A stretch of DNA of 64,000 nt. Origin: Bolinopsis microptera. Lineage: Eukaryota; Ctenophora; Tentaculata; Lobata; Bolinopsidae. The stretch covers positions 10,052,411-10,116,410 of the forward strand of contig NC_087073.1 in NCBI RefSeq assembly GCF_026151205.1. The letters run 5' to 3'. Shown one piece after another: positions 11,943 through 23,557 of the stretch; position 1 is the stretch's first letter; the number at the start of each line of letters is the position of its first letter. Made by a program: the position numbers and the translations under genes. The notes beneath the pieces were generated by a model. The model was given only the letters and a program-made list of their open reading frames with translations, was not told the origin of the DNA and did no database searches.

Positions 11943-12123
11943 ACAGGCTGTCCCAAAAAAGGCAACCAAGTAAATAGTAATAAGTGTTAATAACTCTAGG
12001 AAGGTTTGAGAACGCAATTTATTATCTGCAGGGGCTATAGGGTATGCCGTATAGTATAGGGTATGCCGTATAACCTGCGGAAGTTACAAAAACAACTTGG
12101 TTGCCATTTTTGGGACACACTGT
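11943..12123. mobile_element. MITE with ACAGGCTGTCCC-type inverted ends
   Basis: The left end (ACAGGCTGTCCCAAAAAAGG) and the right end (TTTTTGGGACACACTGT) are imperfect inverted repeats, each continuing into CAACCAAGT. The interior of ~120 bp is non-coding and has a small duplicated GGGTATGCCGTAT motif. The end style resembles mariner-type elements, but no TA duplication is clear. Confidence 0.7.
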
Positions 12124-12536
12124 CAGAAGTAAACAATATCATTTTATCACCAAATTGTATAATGTATATGAAGAGTAATTTTATATCTATCAAATTGTAA
12201 ATATTTTATACCAGTTATGGGAATCATGTCGCTGAACGATAAATACTGACTGTGACAATATTTAATGACCAATATGTAAATTGTATCGTAATAAACAAGT
12301 TGAGTATATAATATATATTTGTTTACTTATTACATTTGTGTGTATCATTTTCTCATTGTTTGTCTTTGTACCTCCTTAAACAACAACCTCACTTAAGATG
12401 TTATTTTGTTGAGAAGTTGTTTTGTATAAATACATTGTGCATGATATTGCTGTTATAATTTTGATATTGTTTCACAAAAATGTCTTCAAAAATCTATTAA
12501 GACTATTCTCTGACCATTATTTACACTTTAGCGTTG

Positions 12537-14540
12537 ATGACGCCGTCAATAGTAGAGGCTGTAAAAGCGGAGGGCTTGCAAGGACAATGTCCTATAGATC
12601 ACACAAAATTCCAACAACCTCCTGCTCCTCCAGCTGCTGCTGGCAAATGTCCAATAGATCACACCCAGCTTGCTGCTGCAAAACAGTCATTCGAGGAGGA
12701 GACCCCTGTTGAAGAGGCGAACCCTGTTGCTCCCTGTGAGTTGGAGAATCCTGTTGTTCTCAGTGAAGAGAATGTCAGTTCCGAGTCTGATGTAAACGTG
12801 GATCAAACACCTCATGTTCCTCAGAAAATCACTACTGCTCAGGTATTTCTATACTTGCTGATTAAGATAAAACTGTTAATTAAGGGACAATCAACAGGCT
12901 TGAGTTGAAGTTCAACTACAAATCTGGAAATGTTGATTCGAAATTAGAATTCACGTCCTACTTCATACATGGATAAAGATGAGCTCTCTTATTAGTTTTA
13001 AAATTTGTCTCTTATTGGATCTTGGAAGTCTCCGTGTATATCTTATTTAATAATAATGATAATCGGATAAAAACATTATTCTAGGCCTTTGTTTACCTTT
13101 TCCGTGCTATTCGTGCTCGTCATCAGTGAATGTGAATATACTAGAATTAAATAACATATTATATCGTAGGTAAGATCTTCAGGCTTTAAGATTACACCCG
13201 GTGAATTTTCTGCCGTCTAACTTTTGCCTTTAGAATTGTTTGACTGTGCGGTCGACAAGGATCTTAAAACCAACTGGCTCTGGCTATTTTTACTACACTC
13301 TACCAATGAACACAGACAATAATTAGCTACATTTCAGTACATCTCAGCCCAGAAAGCCATGAGCTCTCTAATGAGCGAATGTCCGAGCGCAGCAGGGGAG
13401 CCAAGCCCAAGTATACCATCAGAGTGCCCCATGCACAACACAGCCGCGACCGACCCGGACAAGTTAATGCCGGACAACATGATGCCGCCCCCTAATCAGC
13501 GAGCAGCACATGATCAGCCTTTTCCTCTAAATACGGGCAGAGAAACTAGTTCAATTCCTCGTACTGGTACAGGTTAGTTTGCGCTTACACTGATCACTTC
13601 TAGTTTACGTAGGAAAACATCGTTCAGAGATTTTTCGGTGGTTTTTCTTGATGATTAAGTCTTGATAAAGTACACAGAAAAAAACAATACCTTTATTCAA
13701 TTTTGTTAATTAGTTACGTTTTGGGGGTTGTATCGCTAAAGTTTCGACCCATCTTTCAGATAAGAACTGGGTGTATCCTAGCGAACAAATGTTCTGGAAT
13801 GCCATGACCAGGAAAGGTTGGAACTGGAGAGAAGAGCCTGAAGAAGTTGTACCGGAAACAGTGACTGAGATAATCAAGATTCACAATTTTAACAATGAGA
13901 AGGCCTGGCATGAGGTACGTTGCTCCAGAAAATAAAGATTTTATGGAATTTTATTTTTCCCCCTTGTTTTGATTTTAACGATTCCTGATAGAATTAATGT
14001 TAAAATTAGCCTAAAATTTGGTTACTTTTTCAGATTCTTCTGTGGGAAACGTTCCATAACGAAGAATGTAAAGACCCCCAATTGACTAAGTTCGCTGGAA
14101 AGCCGAAAGATTTATCACCTCGAGCGAGATTTAGGACTTGGCTCGGATACGACGCTCCTTTTGACCGTCACGATTGGGTGGTGGACCGATGTGGTACTGA
14201 TGTAAGTTGGGCGACCTAGGAATGACCATCTGCTTTTGTCTTTTTGTTGAAGTCCTAACAATATGTTCAAGTTATTACCACAATGTTGGGATTGGCTTCT
14301 GACCTATTCCTCACTTAGGTGCGATACATTCTAGACTACTACGATACCGGTATAGACCAACTAGAAACCGGAGAGGACTCAGTGGAGATTGATGTGCGGC
14401 CGGCTCTCGACTCTTTCTCCGCTTGTTTCGATCGGATGAAGGTTTTCGCCCTTCGGAACGCTCCCACGGTCGCTACATTCCTGTTCGATTACCCCATGGT
14501 ACCAGTTGAGAGTGGAACAGAAGTAATAAAAGAAACGTGA
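12537..14540 (+). CDS. HCCS: Holocytochrome c synthase (cytochrome c heme lyase)
   Basis: Exons 12537-12842, 13338-13572, 13760-13914, 14034-14201 and 14319-14540 join to 361 residues (human 268). HCCS sits on the inner mitochondrial membrane facing the intermembrane space and attaches heme to the two Cys of apocytochrome c. Diagnostic blocks: [64 protein letters not shown] and DVRPALDS. His222 in IHNFNN corresponds to the heme-ligating His154 of the human enzyme. The extra length is N-terminal and carries four Cys-Pro heme-regulatory-type motifs (Cys18, 38, 117 and 132), two of them the repeat CPIDHT. The human protein has fewer. An acceptor-like ACTTTAG lies five bases before the ATG. Confidence 0.95.
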
Positions 14541-15700
14541 TTGTCGAACAATGGACTTAATTTATTAACTATTTTGATATAGAAGTATGAATCATGATAA
14601 GAGTTTATATCATCTTGTTAGAAAGGGGTTTTGTTGAGTTATGAACCTTGCCGGGGCTGGTATGTATGCCTGACCTGTTAAACCGTAAGGAATCGTTGCT
14701 CTAGGAACAACATGTGACCTTCGATAAATACTAAGTGAGCTAGTTTGTTCTAGCTAGTTTGTTCTCAAACCTAATTGATAGGATAGGTAGTTGGCAGGCT
14801 TTTCAAGGAGATGAGACAAAGTCCCCCGATTAAGTATTGCAGTTAAACCCATGTATTGCGGTTAAACCCCTGACCCTTGCTGTTGAGCTAGACAACCCAT
14901 CTCATGGCCCTCCGTGATCATGATACATGGCCCTCCATGGTGAATACATTTGGTTAGGTTTTGATTTTTCGATGATTCTGTTTTTTACCATTACATGATC
15001 ACCCAGTCACGCAGAGTATTTATTTTAATTGTACTGATTCTGACCGATGAAATATTTGTTAAGCTGATGTCAGCCACCTTTTCTTCTAGACAGAACATTT
15101 TTGGGAACTGTTCCACTGTTGTTAGGTACATTATGATTACTGGATTAGACATCAGTTGACAAATAATTTACATTCAATCAAAATAACTCTGTTAGGTAAG
15201 ATGAAATTCAATTCAAAATTGCGTCTATTTATTCGATTCTTAGAGTTAACTTTTACAGTTTAATGAGTTACAGCTATTTGTGTAAAACTTTGAACGATAC
15301 AGTCGTCAGTCTGTGGCGTCTAATATGATAAGATTTGTGGTCCTACCACTCAAATTATAAGTGAATCTGGGCACAAAAACATAGTATGTTTGCCATGGCG
15401 GAAGTTTCCTCGAGGCTCTCGAGCTGATGGTGTGATATCACACATTCGTAAACCAGTATATAATGGCTATGCCTATACACTATATACTTGATAGTGATAC
15501 ACGTTGTATACTTCTGCAGTCCAGTCCCCATTCACAAATCATTCCCTGACCGAAAATTAACAAATAAACAAAACATAGGACGGCCACGGCTTTATATAAA
15601 TCAATGACTTTACGTTACTGCGCAGAACTTAAGATATGTTAAGCTGTTACTATTATACTGTTAGAAGCAATATTGCACTATAATTAGTCTAACTTTGAAC
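14541..15700. other. Intergenic
   Basis: No gene is visible. There are small local duplications: TAGTTTGTTC repeated near 14740-14765, a GTATTGCRGTTAAACCC pair at 14836-14870, and a CATGGCCCTCC pair at 14902-14935. Confidence 0.55.
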
Positions 15701-16495
15701 TTGTATCACGTTGTGACCCCCACGGTCGTTTCACTACGGTTCTTACGATACAGGGGGAGCCGCGCACTCGTGCGCGGCGGGTATATTAGTATTACAACGT
15801 ATGACAAAGTCTAACTAGACTCTAACTTGTCCCACTTCACGATACCTGATTTATGATCTTTGTTAAATCCTGGTATCACGTCGCAATCATCATTTCATTT
15901 AAGGATGCCTACTATGCTATGTACTACCGTGGCAAAAGCCACGATATGGCCGAGCAATCGTCGCTTCGTATCGACTGTTGCGCGGCGGGCCCACAACGTG
16001 GGGCAATTAATTAAATCCTTCGTCAATATTTGCCGCGCACTTTACTTCTGCAATTCTGGCTGTCTGCATGGATCATGCCTTAACCATTAACGGGTGATAC
16101 TCGTAGAACATCTGTTCCATATATTGGACAGGACCGTCGACGAGTCCAACTAGGCGCGCGTCCTGTTATGTTGTAAACCTACAAATCATGCCTGGCGAAG
16201 GCCACCGCATAGAGCAAGCTCTGACCATAACATAATCATAATAACTAATTAATAATAGCACTCCATCCTCGCGCTTTCTTTAACATATAATGTAAAACCG
16301 AACCAAAGCTTATCGGGCCGATGATATTTGAAAAAAAGTTACAAAATTCGTCAAAAAGTTACTGGGCCGCGCTTTGATCATTGTTAATGATCTGGCCCGG
16401 CGCACGCTACTTCGTAGCACTTGTCATCGGGCCATTTCGAGAAGAAAGCGGCGCGCGCTACTTCGAAGAAATTTAGACGAGTAACATCCGTCAAA

Positions 16496-17029
16496 GCCGC
16501 GCTCAGCCTGTCATTCCGCCGAACGTTTTTATGTTTATAAACATGATACCTTAGGTGTAAAAAATTTCGTCGCGAAAAAAACTATTCCGAAATATTTCGT
16601 CCGAAAAATTTCGTCAATTGCTCACAAAACTTTTCGTCTGCGAAATATTTCGTCCTATTTTTGTCAAATTTAGACATTTAGGAAACCAATAAAACATATA
16701 ATTATATTTCAAAATAAATTAATCAAAAATTACTTCTAAATCAGAACAGTCGGAGCTACTTATATCGTCAGAAATTTGGTAGTAGACAACCTTATCAACT
16801 TTGTCCGGGGAATTTCTGACTACTCCTTCATTAATTTTAACTTTCAAAATTTAATGATGCAAAAAATACCAAAAAAGTAGGCGTCCCAAATATTTCGTCG
16901 TTAAAAAATTTCGTCGACGAAAAATTTAATGCCGGAAAATTTCGTCCGCGTTTTGAGTTTAGCTGAAATTTTTCGGCATTAAATTTTTTGCACCTAAGGT
17001 AGTGTGATAGTCTGAGGTCCCCAGGTAAT
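16496..17029 (+). repeat. Dispersed GAGGTCCCC/CCTGTCATTCCGCC repeat, copy 1, interrupted
   Basis: The left half (GCTCAGCCTGTCATTCCGCC then ATGTTTATAAACATGATA) and the right half (TGATAGTCTGAGGTCCCCAG) are split by the insertion at 16549-17004. Uninterrupted copies lie at 26498-26580, 51649-51734, 53935-54022 and 54053-54125. Confidence 0.8.
16549..17004. mobile_element. Non-autonomous element with many TTTCGTC motifs
   Basis: The ends are inverted (CCTTAGGTGTAAAAAATTT; right end AAATTTTTTGCACCTAAGG). The insertion splits a known repeat, and a 5-bp TGATA flanks it (16544-16548 and 17005-17009). The interior holds about ten AAATTTCGTC or AAATATTTCGTC motifs on both strands. No ORF. Confidence 0.75.
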
Positions 17030-17231
17030 CAAAAAGTTAAACTCGGCGCGCGTCTTAGTAAATCAATATTAATTGACAAACCTTAAATATTAGCACTTAG
17101 TCAGATTGCAGTATAGTGGCGCGCATTACAGTGTGAAACAAGCGAGCTTGCTAAATCACTTTGCATAGCGCGATGCGTCAATCATCAATGTGCCGCGCCG
17201 AGCTGCGATGAATTGACATCGTCAATTAATA

Positions 17232-17587
17232 AATCACTTTACAGTCGATCTTCGAGATTGTTCTAAAAAGGCCGCCGACAGTTAAAAACAAATTCAATCG
17301 ATGCATTCTCGGACGCTGATTCAGAATCACTCCCCATGACATAATAGGGTTAAAATGCTCCCCTGACGAGATATTGGCGAAATACTGTCTCGATCACGTG
17401 ATATGACCGTATAAGGAAGTTAGTCTAATTTTTCGTTAGAGTTAGGGTTTCAGCATATGCTTTTGTTAAGGATTGGGTTAGGGTTATGGTTGGGATCAGA
17501 TTAGAGGGTTAGGATTTCGAATAGTCGTTCAGGACCACCTAGAGAACGGGTTGAAAAAGTCACGTGACAGTCGAGTGTAGAGTGATT
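17232..17587. mobile_element. MITE with AATCACTYTACAGTCGA ends, copy 1
   Basis: The inverted ends match those at 46008-46249. The interior contains degenerate TTAGGGTT telomere-like stretches and a GTCACGTGAC palindrome near the right end. Confidence 0.7.
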
Positions 17588-18925
17588 AATCATCATCCTG
17601 AAACAAGCTCGGATCTCATATCCGATCTCATATCAATCAAAAAAAATGTTCAGCTTTAACAATCTGTTTTTGTCCTTTTGGGTGAGTCCATCATATAATT
17701 GATATTGTTTGGGGGAAATGACAGCAAATGCTATTAGTACAGGGAAATCCGTCTGAAAAAATCGATCTGCTGACACACGAAGCTTTCAGAGGATTTTTGA
17801 CGTTTTTGAGTCCCATTAGGTGCCCTTTATTGTTTATGGTTGACCAACTTTTCCAAACTTTTCCACGTGGCTTAAGGCCACTTTTTGCCACTTTACCACT
17901 TTTTACCACCTTTCTTGTTTGTCGAATATCTTTAGTTGTGAACATCGTAAAAGGTTGCGAATCAATCGAGTGTGTTCATATTATCAGGAAGAAAAACTTT
18001 TGTTCAAACAATTTTTACGTCAGATAATAAGTTAATTGGATAATTATCAATTAACTAATTAGCAAAATTCTAAAAATTTTTTATTTGCTAAAAATGATCG
18101 GAATAGCTTAAAACACGGAGAAAAGTAGATTTTAGAAAAAAATTTAAAAATTTTCACTTACATTTTTTTTCGTGACTCCAAAATTTCGAAAATTCAAAAT
18201 ATTTTTTTCCGCCAAAAGTGATAAAATTGCATGAAACGCGGAGGAAAATGATTTTCAAAAAAAAACTTAGTCAATTTTTCGTTTCAAGAATACCTTAATC
18301 ACCAATATTTGTAGTTGGAGTTCAGTAAATCTCGGCAGATTTTAGTTATAATCAGGAATTACTAACTCTAAGTGGAAAGGTCTGAAACTGAAAAACGTTA
18401 AGTTTAACCATACGATCGCGATTTAAGAGTTTCATAACTAATTACAATACAGCCTTATCGATTTTCACAGAAACTGCACCAATGGCACAGTCAAGATCGA
18501 AACGATAGCCTGCTGTACTGTCATTTTATCGATTTCAATGATGAATCAGTGGGGTTAAGAGAATCACATTTGTAATAAATAAAACCTCTCTGTACTGTCA
18601 ATTGTGATAATCTAAACCGGCCTACCTGTATTACCAGACCTCTTCTTTTCCTCAACAATCAAACCGAGTTGTTCATATCGCATTTGGTGGGTGATGTAAG
18701 TAGTAATACATATCGAGCTATATTCAATCACAATACAACACAATGCAATACGTGTATATTATATTATGGCCCTTTAATGAGGTATATGAAACGTTCTATA
18801 CCGTACACTTCTCGTTTCTCCCGTGAGAGGCCCGATATGGAAAGGTTTTACAGTTTATCACGAAAAGGTTTACTTGGTCTCATGGCTCTTTGACAGCTCA
18901 AAGAACTCGCAAGAGCGGGCTACCG

Positions 18926-19064
18926 GACAACTGAACCCAATTTAGACATTTAGATTAACTCTAACTCTAACCCTAACCCTAACCCTAACCCTAACCCTAA
19001 CCCTAACCCTAACCAATTAAGCTGATTGGTTAGTGGGAACTAGGTTCAATTGGGTTCAGTTGTC
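18926..19064. mobile_element. Small MITE enclosing a telomere-type repeat
   Basis: Perfect 17-bp inverted ends GACAACTGAACCCAATT and AATTGGGTTCAGTTGTC enclose about eight CCCTAA units (18961-19013). The end sequence is related to the MITE at 51320-51547. Confidence 0.75.
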
Positions 19065-19292
19065 AGTCTTCGATCTGTCCCACATTAATCCCGAGCTGAT
19101 CATCATGGGCCCCGAATATCCTGCGGGAAGAACCTGTATTTTTACTTCACGACGTCCGGATTTCAAATCAACATCCTCAATAAGTTTTAATACTTTCAAC
19201 ACTACTATATAACAAATAATTTGAGAGGACCCCGAAACTTCTGAGTTATACATCATAAAAGATTTTATATCTGTCTCCATCCTCCCAAAAGA

Positions 19293-20708
19293 ATGGTAGA
19301 TCCCGATCAAAACTCAGAGGGGCTGGACTCCTCAAATCATGTCTTACAGGGGCAACATGACAATGGTAATGATAATGACAATGATGATAGTGCCAGCCCC
19401 CCTTGTTTGGTTGTGAACGATCCACGTATGTTAGCTGCTGATGGAATCTGCAGAAACTGCTCGTTTGATTCTAAAGGAGAAGTGGTATGTTGTTATGAAT
19501 GTAAGAGCAATTTTCACGCTACTTGTTATGAACTAAAGGACGGTAAACGTGTTAACTTTCCTGATAATGTATGCTCCCCGTCCTTACTGAAATCTTTCAA
19601 TGCTAACACTGAATCAAAACAGAAAAGTAAACGTTTTGGAAGTTTCCTCTTCCATTGTGACTCTTGTGTTACATTAGCAAACCTGAGAAACGCTGCTGAT
19701 TTAAAAACCCATGTACACACCCTTGAAACAAAAATGTCAAAACTAGATGCTGACATAGACATCATTAAAAATCTCTTGTTAAATCCTGCCACTCTTCATG
19801 GATTAAGTAGTACCGCAGGAAACTGTTCCATATCACCAACCCTTTCACCAGTTAATAGTAACCATGAAACTAATGGCTCTAATGGTGTTGTCGAAAATCC
19901 CTGGCGTGACAGCAGCAGAGTAGAAAAACTGAGGCATCCAGCTTCAGTAATAGTCTCTGAAGGGGGAGAAAAAGTTCCATTATCTGACCTTAAAACTATT
20001 ATCACAGAAAATAACATTTTTGTAGATAATACCTTCGAAAACAAGAAAGGTGAGACAGTTATCACCACATCTAGTCAAGCTGATCGAACAAAGCTAGTTC
20101 AATCTATCTCCAAAAAATTTCCCAAATCTGATCTCAAGCAACCTATAACCAAATTGCCTACGATATCCATTTCCGGGATTAGAGATGAAATCACAACCGA
20201 TGATCTCTTTGAAACCATTATGAAACTTTACCCTGACATCAAGTCCCTCATTGATTCTGGTGAAACATTCTCTGTACTCTCAGTCCGCAAACAACGAAAT
20301 TATCAAACAGAAAAACCACTTTTTCAAGCTTCTGTTAGAGTGAGCAATGCCATAAGGAAGCTAATCGAAAATCGTGACAATTTCCTATCGATAGGTTTGT
20401 ACCGCTGCAAGGTGTATGATCACTTTTACATCAAACGATGTAATAAATGCCAAAAGTTTGGTCATTACTCAGCCCAGTGCCAAGCATCTAACCATGTCTG
20501 TGCTCATTGCACTGAAGATCATGAAACTAACTCATGTACAAATAAAGACACACATTCCTTTCAACCCTCCTGTGCTAACTGTAAAAATTCTAATAGAACT
20601 GATGAACAGTACACACACTCAGCCACAGATAGATCATGCCCAGCCTATATCTCTGAACAGCACAAGCTTAAGCATTCAATCTCATATTACACCCAAAAAA
20701 ACTGGTGA
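19293..20708 (+). CDS. Retrotransposon ORF1: PHD-like finger plus zinc knuckles
   Basis: 471 residues. After an acidic N-terminus, Cys53/Cys56 begin a PHD-like zinc finger (CRNCSFDSKGEVVCCYEC, then FHATCYELKDG and a final CDSC), a feature known from CR1-clade ORF1 proteins. A short coiled segment follows at ~residues 135-165. Near residue 383 is a CCHC knuckle (CNKCQKFGHYSAQC), then further Cys/His clusters (CAHC and CANC). This layout fits an RNA-binding chaperone that packages element RNA. The stop TGA at 20706-20708 overlaps the first codon of the ORF2 frame. Confidence 0.85.
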   Translation: MVDPDQNSEGLDSSNHVLQGQHDNGNDNDNDDSASPPCLVVNDPRMLAADGICRNCSFDSKGEVVCCYECKSNFHATCYELKDGKRVNFPDNVCSPSLLKSFNANTESKQKSKRFGSFLFHCDSCVTLANLRNAADLKTHVHTLETKMSKLDADIDIIKNLLLNPATLHGLSSTAGNCSISPTLSPVNSNHETNGSNGVVENPWRDSSRVEKLRHPASVIVSEGGEKVPLSDLKTIITENNIFVDNTFENKKGETVITTSSQADRTKLVQSISKKFPKSDLKQPITKLPTISISGIRDEITTDDLFETIMKLYPDIKSLIDSGETFSVLSVRKQRNYQTEKPLFQASVRVSNAIRKLIENRDNFLSIGLYRCKVYDHFYIKRCNKCQKFGHYSAQCQASNHVCAHCTEDHETNSCTNKDTHSFQPSCANCKNSNRTDEQYTHSATDRSCPAYISEQHKLKHSISYYTQKNW

Positions 20709-23557
20709 AGAACAAGACTGGAGTTAAGAGCCTTAGTATGAAATGTGCAAGCTGGAATGTTCGCTCTCTAAACAACAAAGTTGACCATGTTATGAACTTT
20801 TTAGAAGATAACAACATATCTATTTTCTTTGTTACAGAAACATGGCTAACTGATGAGAACAACAACACCACTGCAATAATAAAAAACTATGGCTATAAAC
20901 TTTACCAAGTGTATCGCAAAGACAAATCAGGTGGAGGTGTTGCCATAATCTACAAATCATGTGTTCGTCTAATCAAAGTTTTTGCCAACAATGACGGATC
21001 ATTTGAGGCAATTAACGCAAAACTGAAACTCGTTGATGGGTCTGTCGTCTTCTGCTCCTGTGTCTACCGTCCACCTGGGTCCTTGGGAAATTTCCTCTCT
21101 GATTTTGAAGATTTCCTGGCGGATGCATTCTCAAAATACAAGCATTTCTTGCTATGCGGAGATGTTAATATGCACCTAGACAGAATCTCTGCCCATGTGA
21201 GCGAGTGGAGCACCATACTATCATCTTTTGGGCTTCATCAACTTGTCTACTCACCAACACATAAAAAAGGTCACATCCTTGATCCTGTTATTTCTTCGCA
21301 CAAAGTAGTAGATCAAACTTCTGTTGAGGTAATGCAAAACATGGCCAAAAGCTTCCCATCCTGTGACCACTATCCGATTATATTTCAGCTTCATAAGCCT
21401 CCTGACATCGACAAATGTGAGAAAGTCATACGCTTTAGAAAGATCAGAGACATAGATCAGGAACAATTTAAAGGTGATTTATCTGTTGCTCTATCTGAGT
21501 TGGTTTTTGAAGAAAAGAGCTTCTCTGATGTTGTGACTCAATTCAACAATGGGTGTCAACATATACTAAATGTACATGCTCCAGAATATTCCAAAACCAT
21601 CAAAGACATTCCCACTGCTCCCTGGTTTGATGGCGAATACAAAGTTGCAAGAGCCGACAGAAGAAAGGCTGAGAAAGCCTGGAAAAAGTCAAGTCTTGAC
21701 ATTGATCATGATATCTTTGTTCATTTGCGAGAGCACTGTTCAGAGCTGACTCTCAAAAAGAAAAAACTGTTTTTCTCTAATACTTTCCAAAAATACAAAC
21801 ACTCACAAAAGAGCCTTTACAAATTTGTAGACACTTTCCTGGATAAAGAAAAGAACCTCACTTTACCATCTTCAGAAAATCTTCAGGAAACTGTAAATGC
21901 CTTTAACCAGTATTTTACTGAAAAAATTGAGAAAATCCGAACATCATTTCCCAACACTACTGTGACTAATAGTTCTCCAAACTTCAATGGCCAGGCATTA
22001 TCTGAATTTAGAAAAGCTACTATTTTTGAAGTAAGAGAATTGATCAAAGAATCTGGCATCAAAACCTCATCGATTGATCCACTACCTAAAGAGCTCTTGT
22101 CAGAGCACCTTGAGCTAATCCTCCCTACCCTTTGTGATATTATCAACGTTTCTCTTTCAACTGGAAGTATGGAGGGAATCAAACTAGCACATCTCACTCC
22201 CCTAATCAAAGGAGATTCCCTAGACACTGAGAACTTAAAGAATTATAGACCTATCTCTAATCTTACATTCATCGGTAAACTCATTGAGCGCTTTGTATTA
22301 AAATGCCTCAATGAACATCTAGCCAAGAATAATCTCAACATCGACCACCAGTCTGGTTACAAAAAGCATCACAGCACAAAAACACTCCTCATTACCATAG
22401 TCAATGACCTCCTCATAGCCACTAATGAAAACACAGCAACAGTTGTAATGCTTTTAGACCTGAGTGCTGCATTCGACACAGTTGACCATATCAAACTGAT
22501 CAATATATTGAAGTGTGAGATTGGGATTGCGGGAACAGCCTTGAAATGGTTCACCAGCTTCATCCGTGGTCGTTGTCAAAAAGTCAAGATAGGTGACCTA
22601 GAATCTGAAGAAATTGTAATAAAGTTTGGTGTCCCACAGGGCTCTGTCCTTGGCCCTGTGTTGTTCAATATCTACATCCGCTCAATTTACTCTTCTGTAA
22701 AATCAAAGCAATTTCTGATCCATGGCTATGCTGATGATCACCAGATCTACAAGTCATTTTCATCCGCTACAGAATATCAAGTCCTCAGCGAAGACCTGCC
22801 CTCCTGTTTTAGAGAAATCGAGACCTGGATGACGAATCACTTCCTTCTTCTGAATCCAACTAAAACTGAAATTATAGTTTTTGGTTCAAAACGTTTATTG
22901 TCAGAATTAGAAATTGGTGGTGTCTTCCTAAAATCTTCTGTCTGTATAAGACTTGTTAACGTTACCAAAAACCTTGGCTTTACATTGGATTCCTCTCTGA
23001 CTCTAAATCCTCAGATAAAGAAGCTTAAAGCTGCAAACTGCCACAAGATGCGGAATATTGCAAAGATGAAACCATTCCTCTCTGAAGATCAAATGCAAAT
23101 CATCGTACAATCTCTTGTTATTAGTTCGCTTGACTACTGCAATGCACTTTACTATGGTACTAATCATTCTGTTTTGAAACAGCTACAATCTCTGCAAAAC
23201 AGAGCATGTCGCTTAGTTAAAGGTCTAAAGAGGAGAGAAGAAGTTGAGCCCTACATAAAAGAACTTCATTGGCTCAAGGTACAAGAACGTATTGAATTTA
23301 AAATACTCCTGCTAACTTTCAAACTGCTCCATGGACTAGCACCTTCATACCTGTCAAACCTTGTCAAGTACAATCCCAGTGGTGGCAGAGATGTGTCTCT
23401 TCATTGCCCTATAAACAGTCCACCAAGAGCCTTCTCTTCATCTGCTCCAAGATTATGGAACAACCTTCCTCAAGAAATCAGGAAATGTGTAAACATCAAT
23501 GACTTTAAGGGAAAACTAAAAGCTCATCTGTTTAGAAAGTCCTTTGATATGTACTGA
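20705..23557 (+). CDS. Retrotransposon ORF2: AP endonuclease and reverse transcriptase
   Basis: The frame opens at 20705 with GTG overlapping the ORF1 stop. The first ATG is at 20738, directly before the endonuclease motif CASWNVRSL, and is the likelier start unless termination-reinitiation is used. Endonuclease motifs follow in order: FVTETWL, LLCGDVNMHLD and SCDHYPIIF. The reverse transcriptase shows LKNYRPISNL, LLDLSAAFDTVDH, FGVPQGSVLGP and YADD (residues 675-678 from 20705). The tail has the family ending LWNNLPQEIR. These enzymes nick target DNA and copy element RNA in place. All catalytic blocks are present and the frame is uninterrupted over ~950 codons, so it could be active. Confidence 0.9.
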   Translation: MKNKTGVKSLSMKCASWNVRSLNNKVDHVMNFLEDNNISIFFVTETWLTDENNNTTAIIKNYGYKLYQVYRKDKSGGGVAIIYKSCVRLIKVFANNDGSFEAINAKLKLVDGSVVFCSCVYRPPGSLGNFLSDFEDFLADAFSKYKHFLLCGDVNMHLDRISAHVSEWSTILSSFGLHQLVYSPTHKKGHILDPVISSHKVVDQTSVEVMQNMAKSFPSCDHYPIIFQLHKPPDIDKCEKVIRFRKIRDIDQEQFKGDLSVALSELVFEEKSFSDVVTQFNNGCQHILNVHAPEYSKTIKDIPTAPWFDGEYKVARADRRKAEKAWKKSSLDIDHDIFVHLREHCSELTLKKKKLFFSNTFQKYKHSQKSLYKFVDTFLDKEKNLTLPSSENLQETVNAFNQYFTEKIEKIRTSFPNTTVTNSSPNFNGQALSEFRKATIFEVRELIKESGIKTSSIDPLPKELLSEHLELILPTLCDIINVSLSTGSMEGIKLAHLTPLIKGDSLDTENLKNYRPISNLTFIGKLIERFVLKCLNEHLAKNNLNIDHQSGYKKHHSTKTLLITIVNDLLIATNENTATVVMLLDLSAAFDTVDHIKLINILKCEIGIAGTALKWFTSFIRGRCQKVKIGDLESEEIVIKFGVPQGSVLGPVLFNIYIRSIYSSVKSKQFLIHGYADDHQIYKSFSSATEYQVLSEDLPSCFREIETWMTNHFLLLNPTKTEIIVFGSKRLLSELEIGGVFLKSSVCIRLVNVTKNLGFTLDSSLTLNPQIKKLKAANCHKMRNIAKMKPFLSEDQMQIIVQSLVISSLDYCNALYYGTNHSVLKQLQSLQNRACRLVKGLKRREEVEPYIKELHWLKVQERIEFKILLLTFKLLHGLAPSYLSNLVKYNPSGGRDVSLHCPINSPPRAFSSSAPRLWNNLPQEIRKCVNINDFKGKLKAHLFRKSFDMY

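Larger units (their letters stand above)
15700..17231. repeat. GC-rich repeat island with dispersed motifs
   Basis: CpG-rich DNA quite unlike its AT-rich surroundings. It includes a perfect 20-bp palindrome at 15759-15778 (GCCGCGCACTCGTGCGCGGC). A segment at 16085-16190 recurs at 26640-26735 (GGGTGATACTCGTA, then GACGAGTCCAACT). The dispersed GAGGTCCCC repeat is at 16496-16548 plus 17010-17029. No convincing ORF. Confidence 0.6.

Noticed and set aside
16110-16160. GACGAGTCC segment suggesting a hammerhead ribozyme (also at 26690)
   Set aside because: The downstream GAAA box and a closing stem are missing in both copies.
17691-18027. Open frames in the arms of the 8-kb inverted-repeat element
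   Set aside because: Short frames on both strands, no recognisable domain and low-complexity TTTTCCA-rich text.
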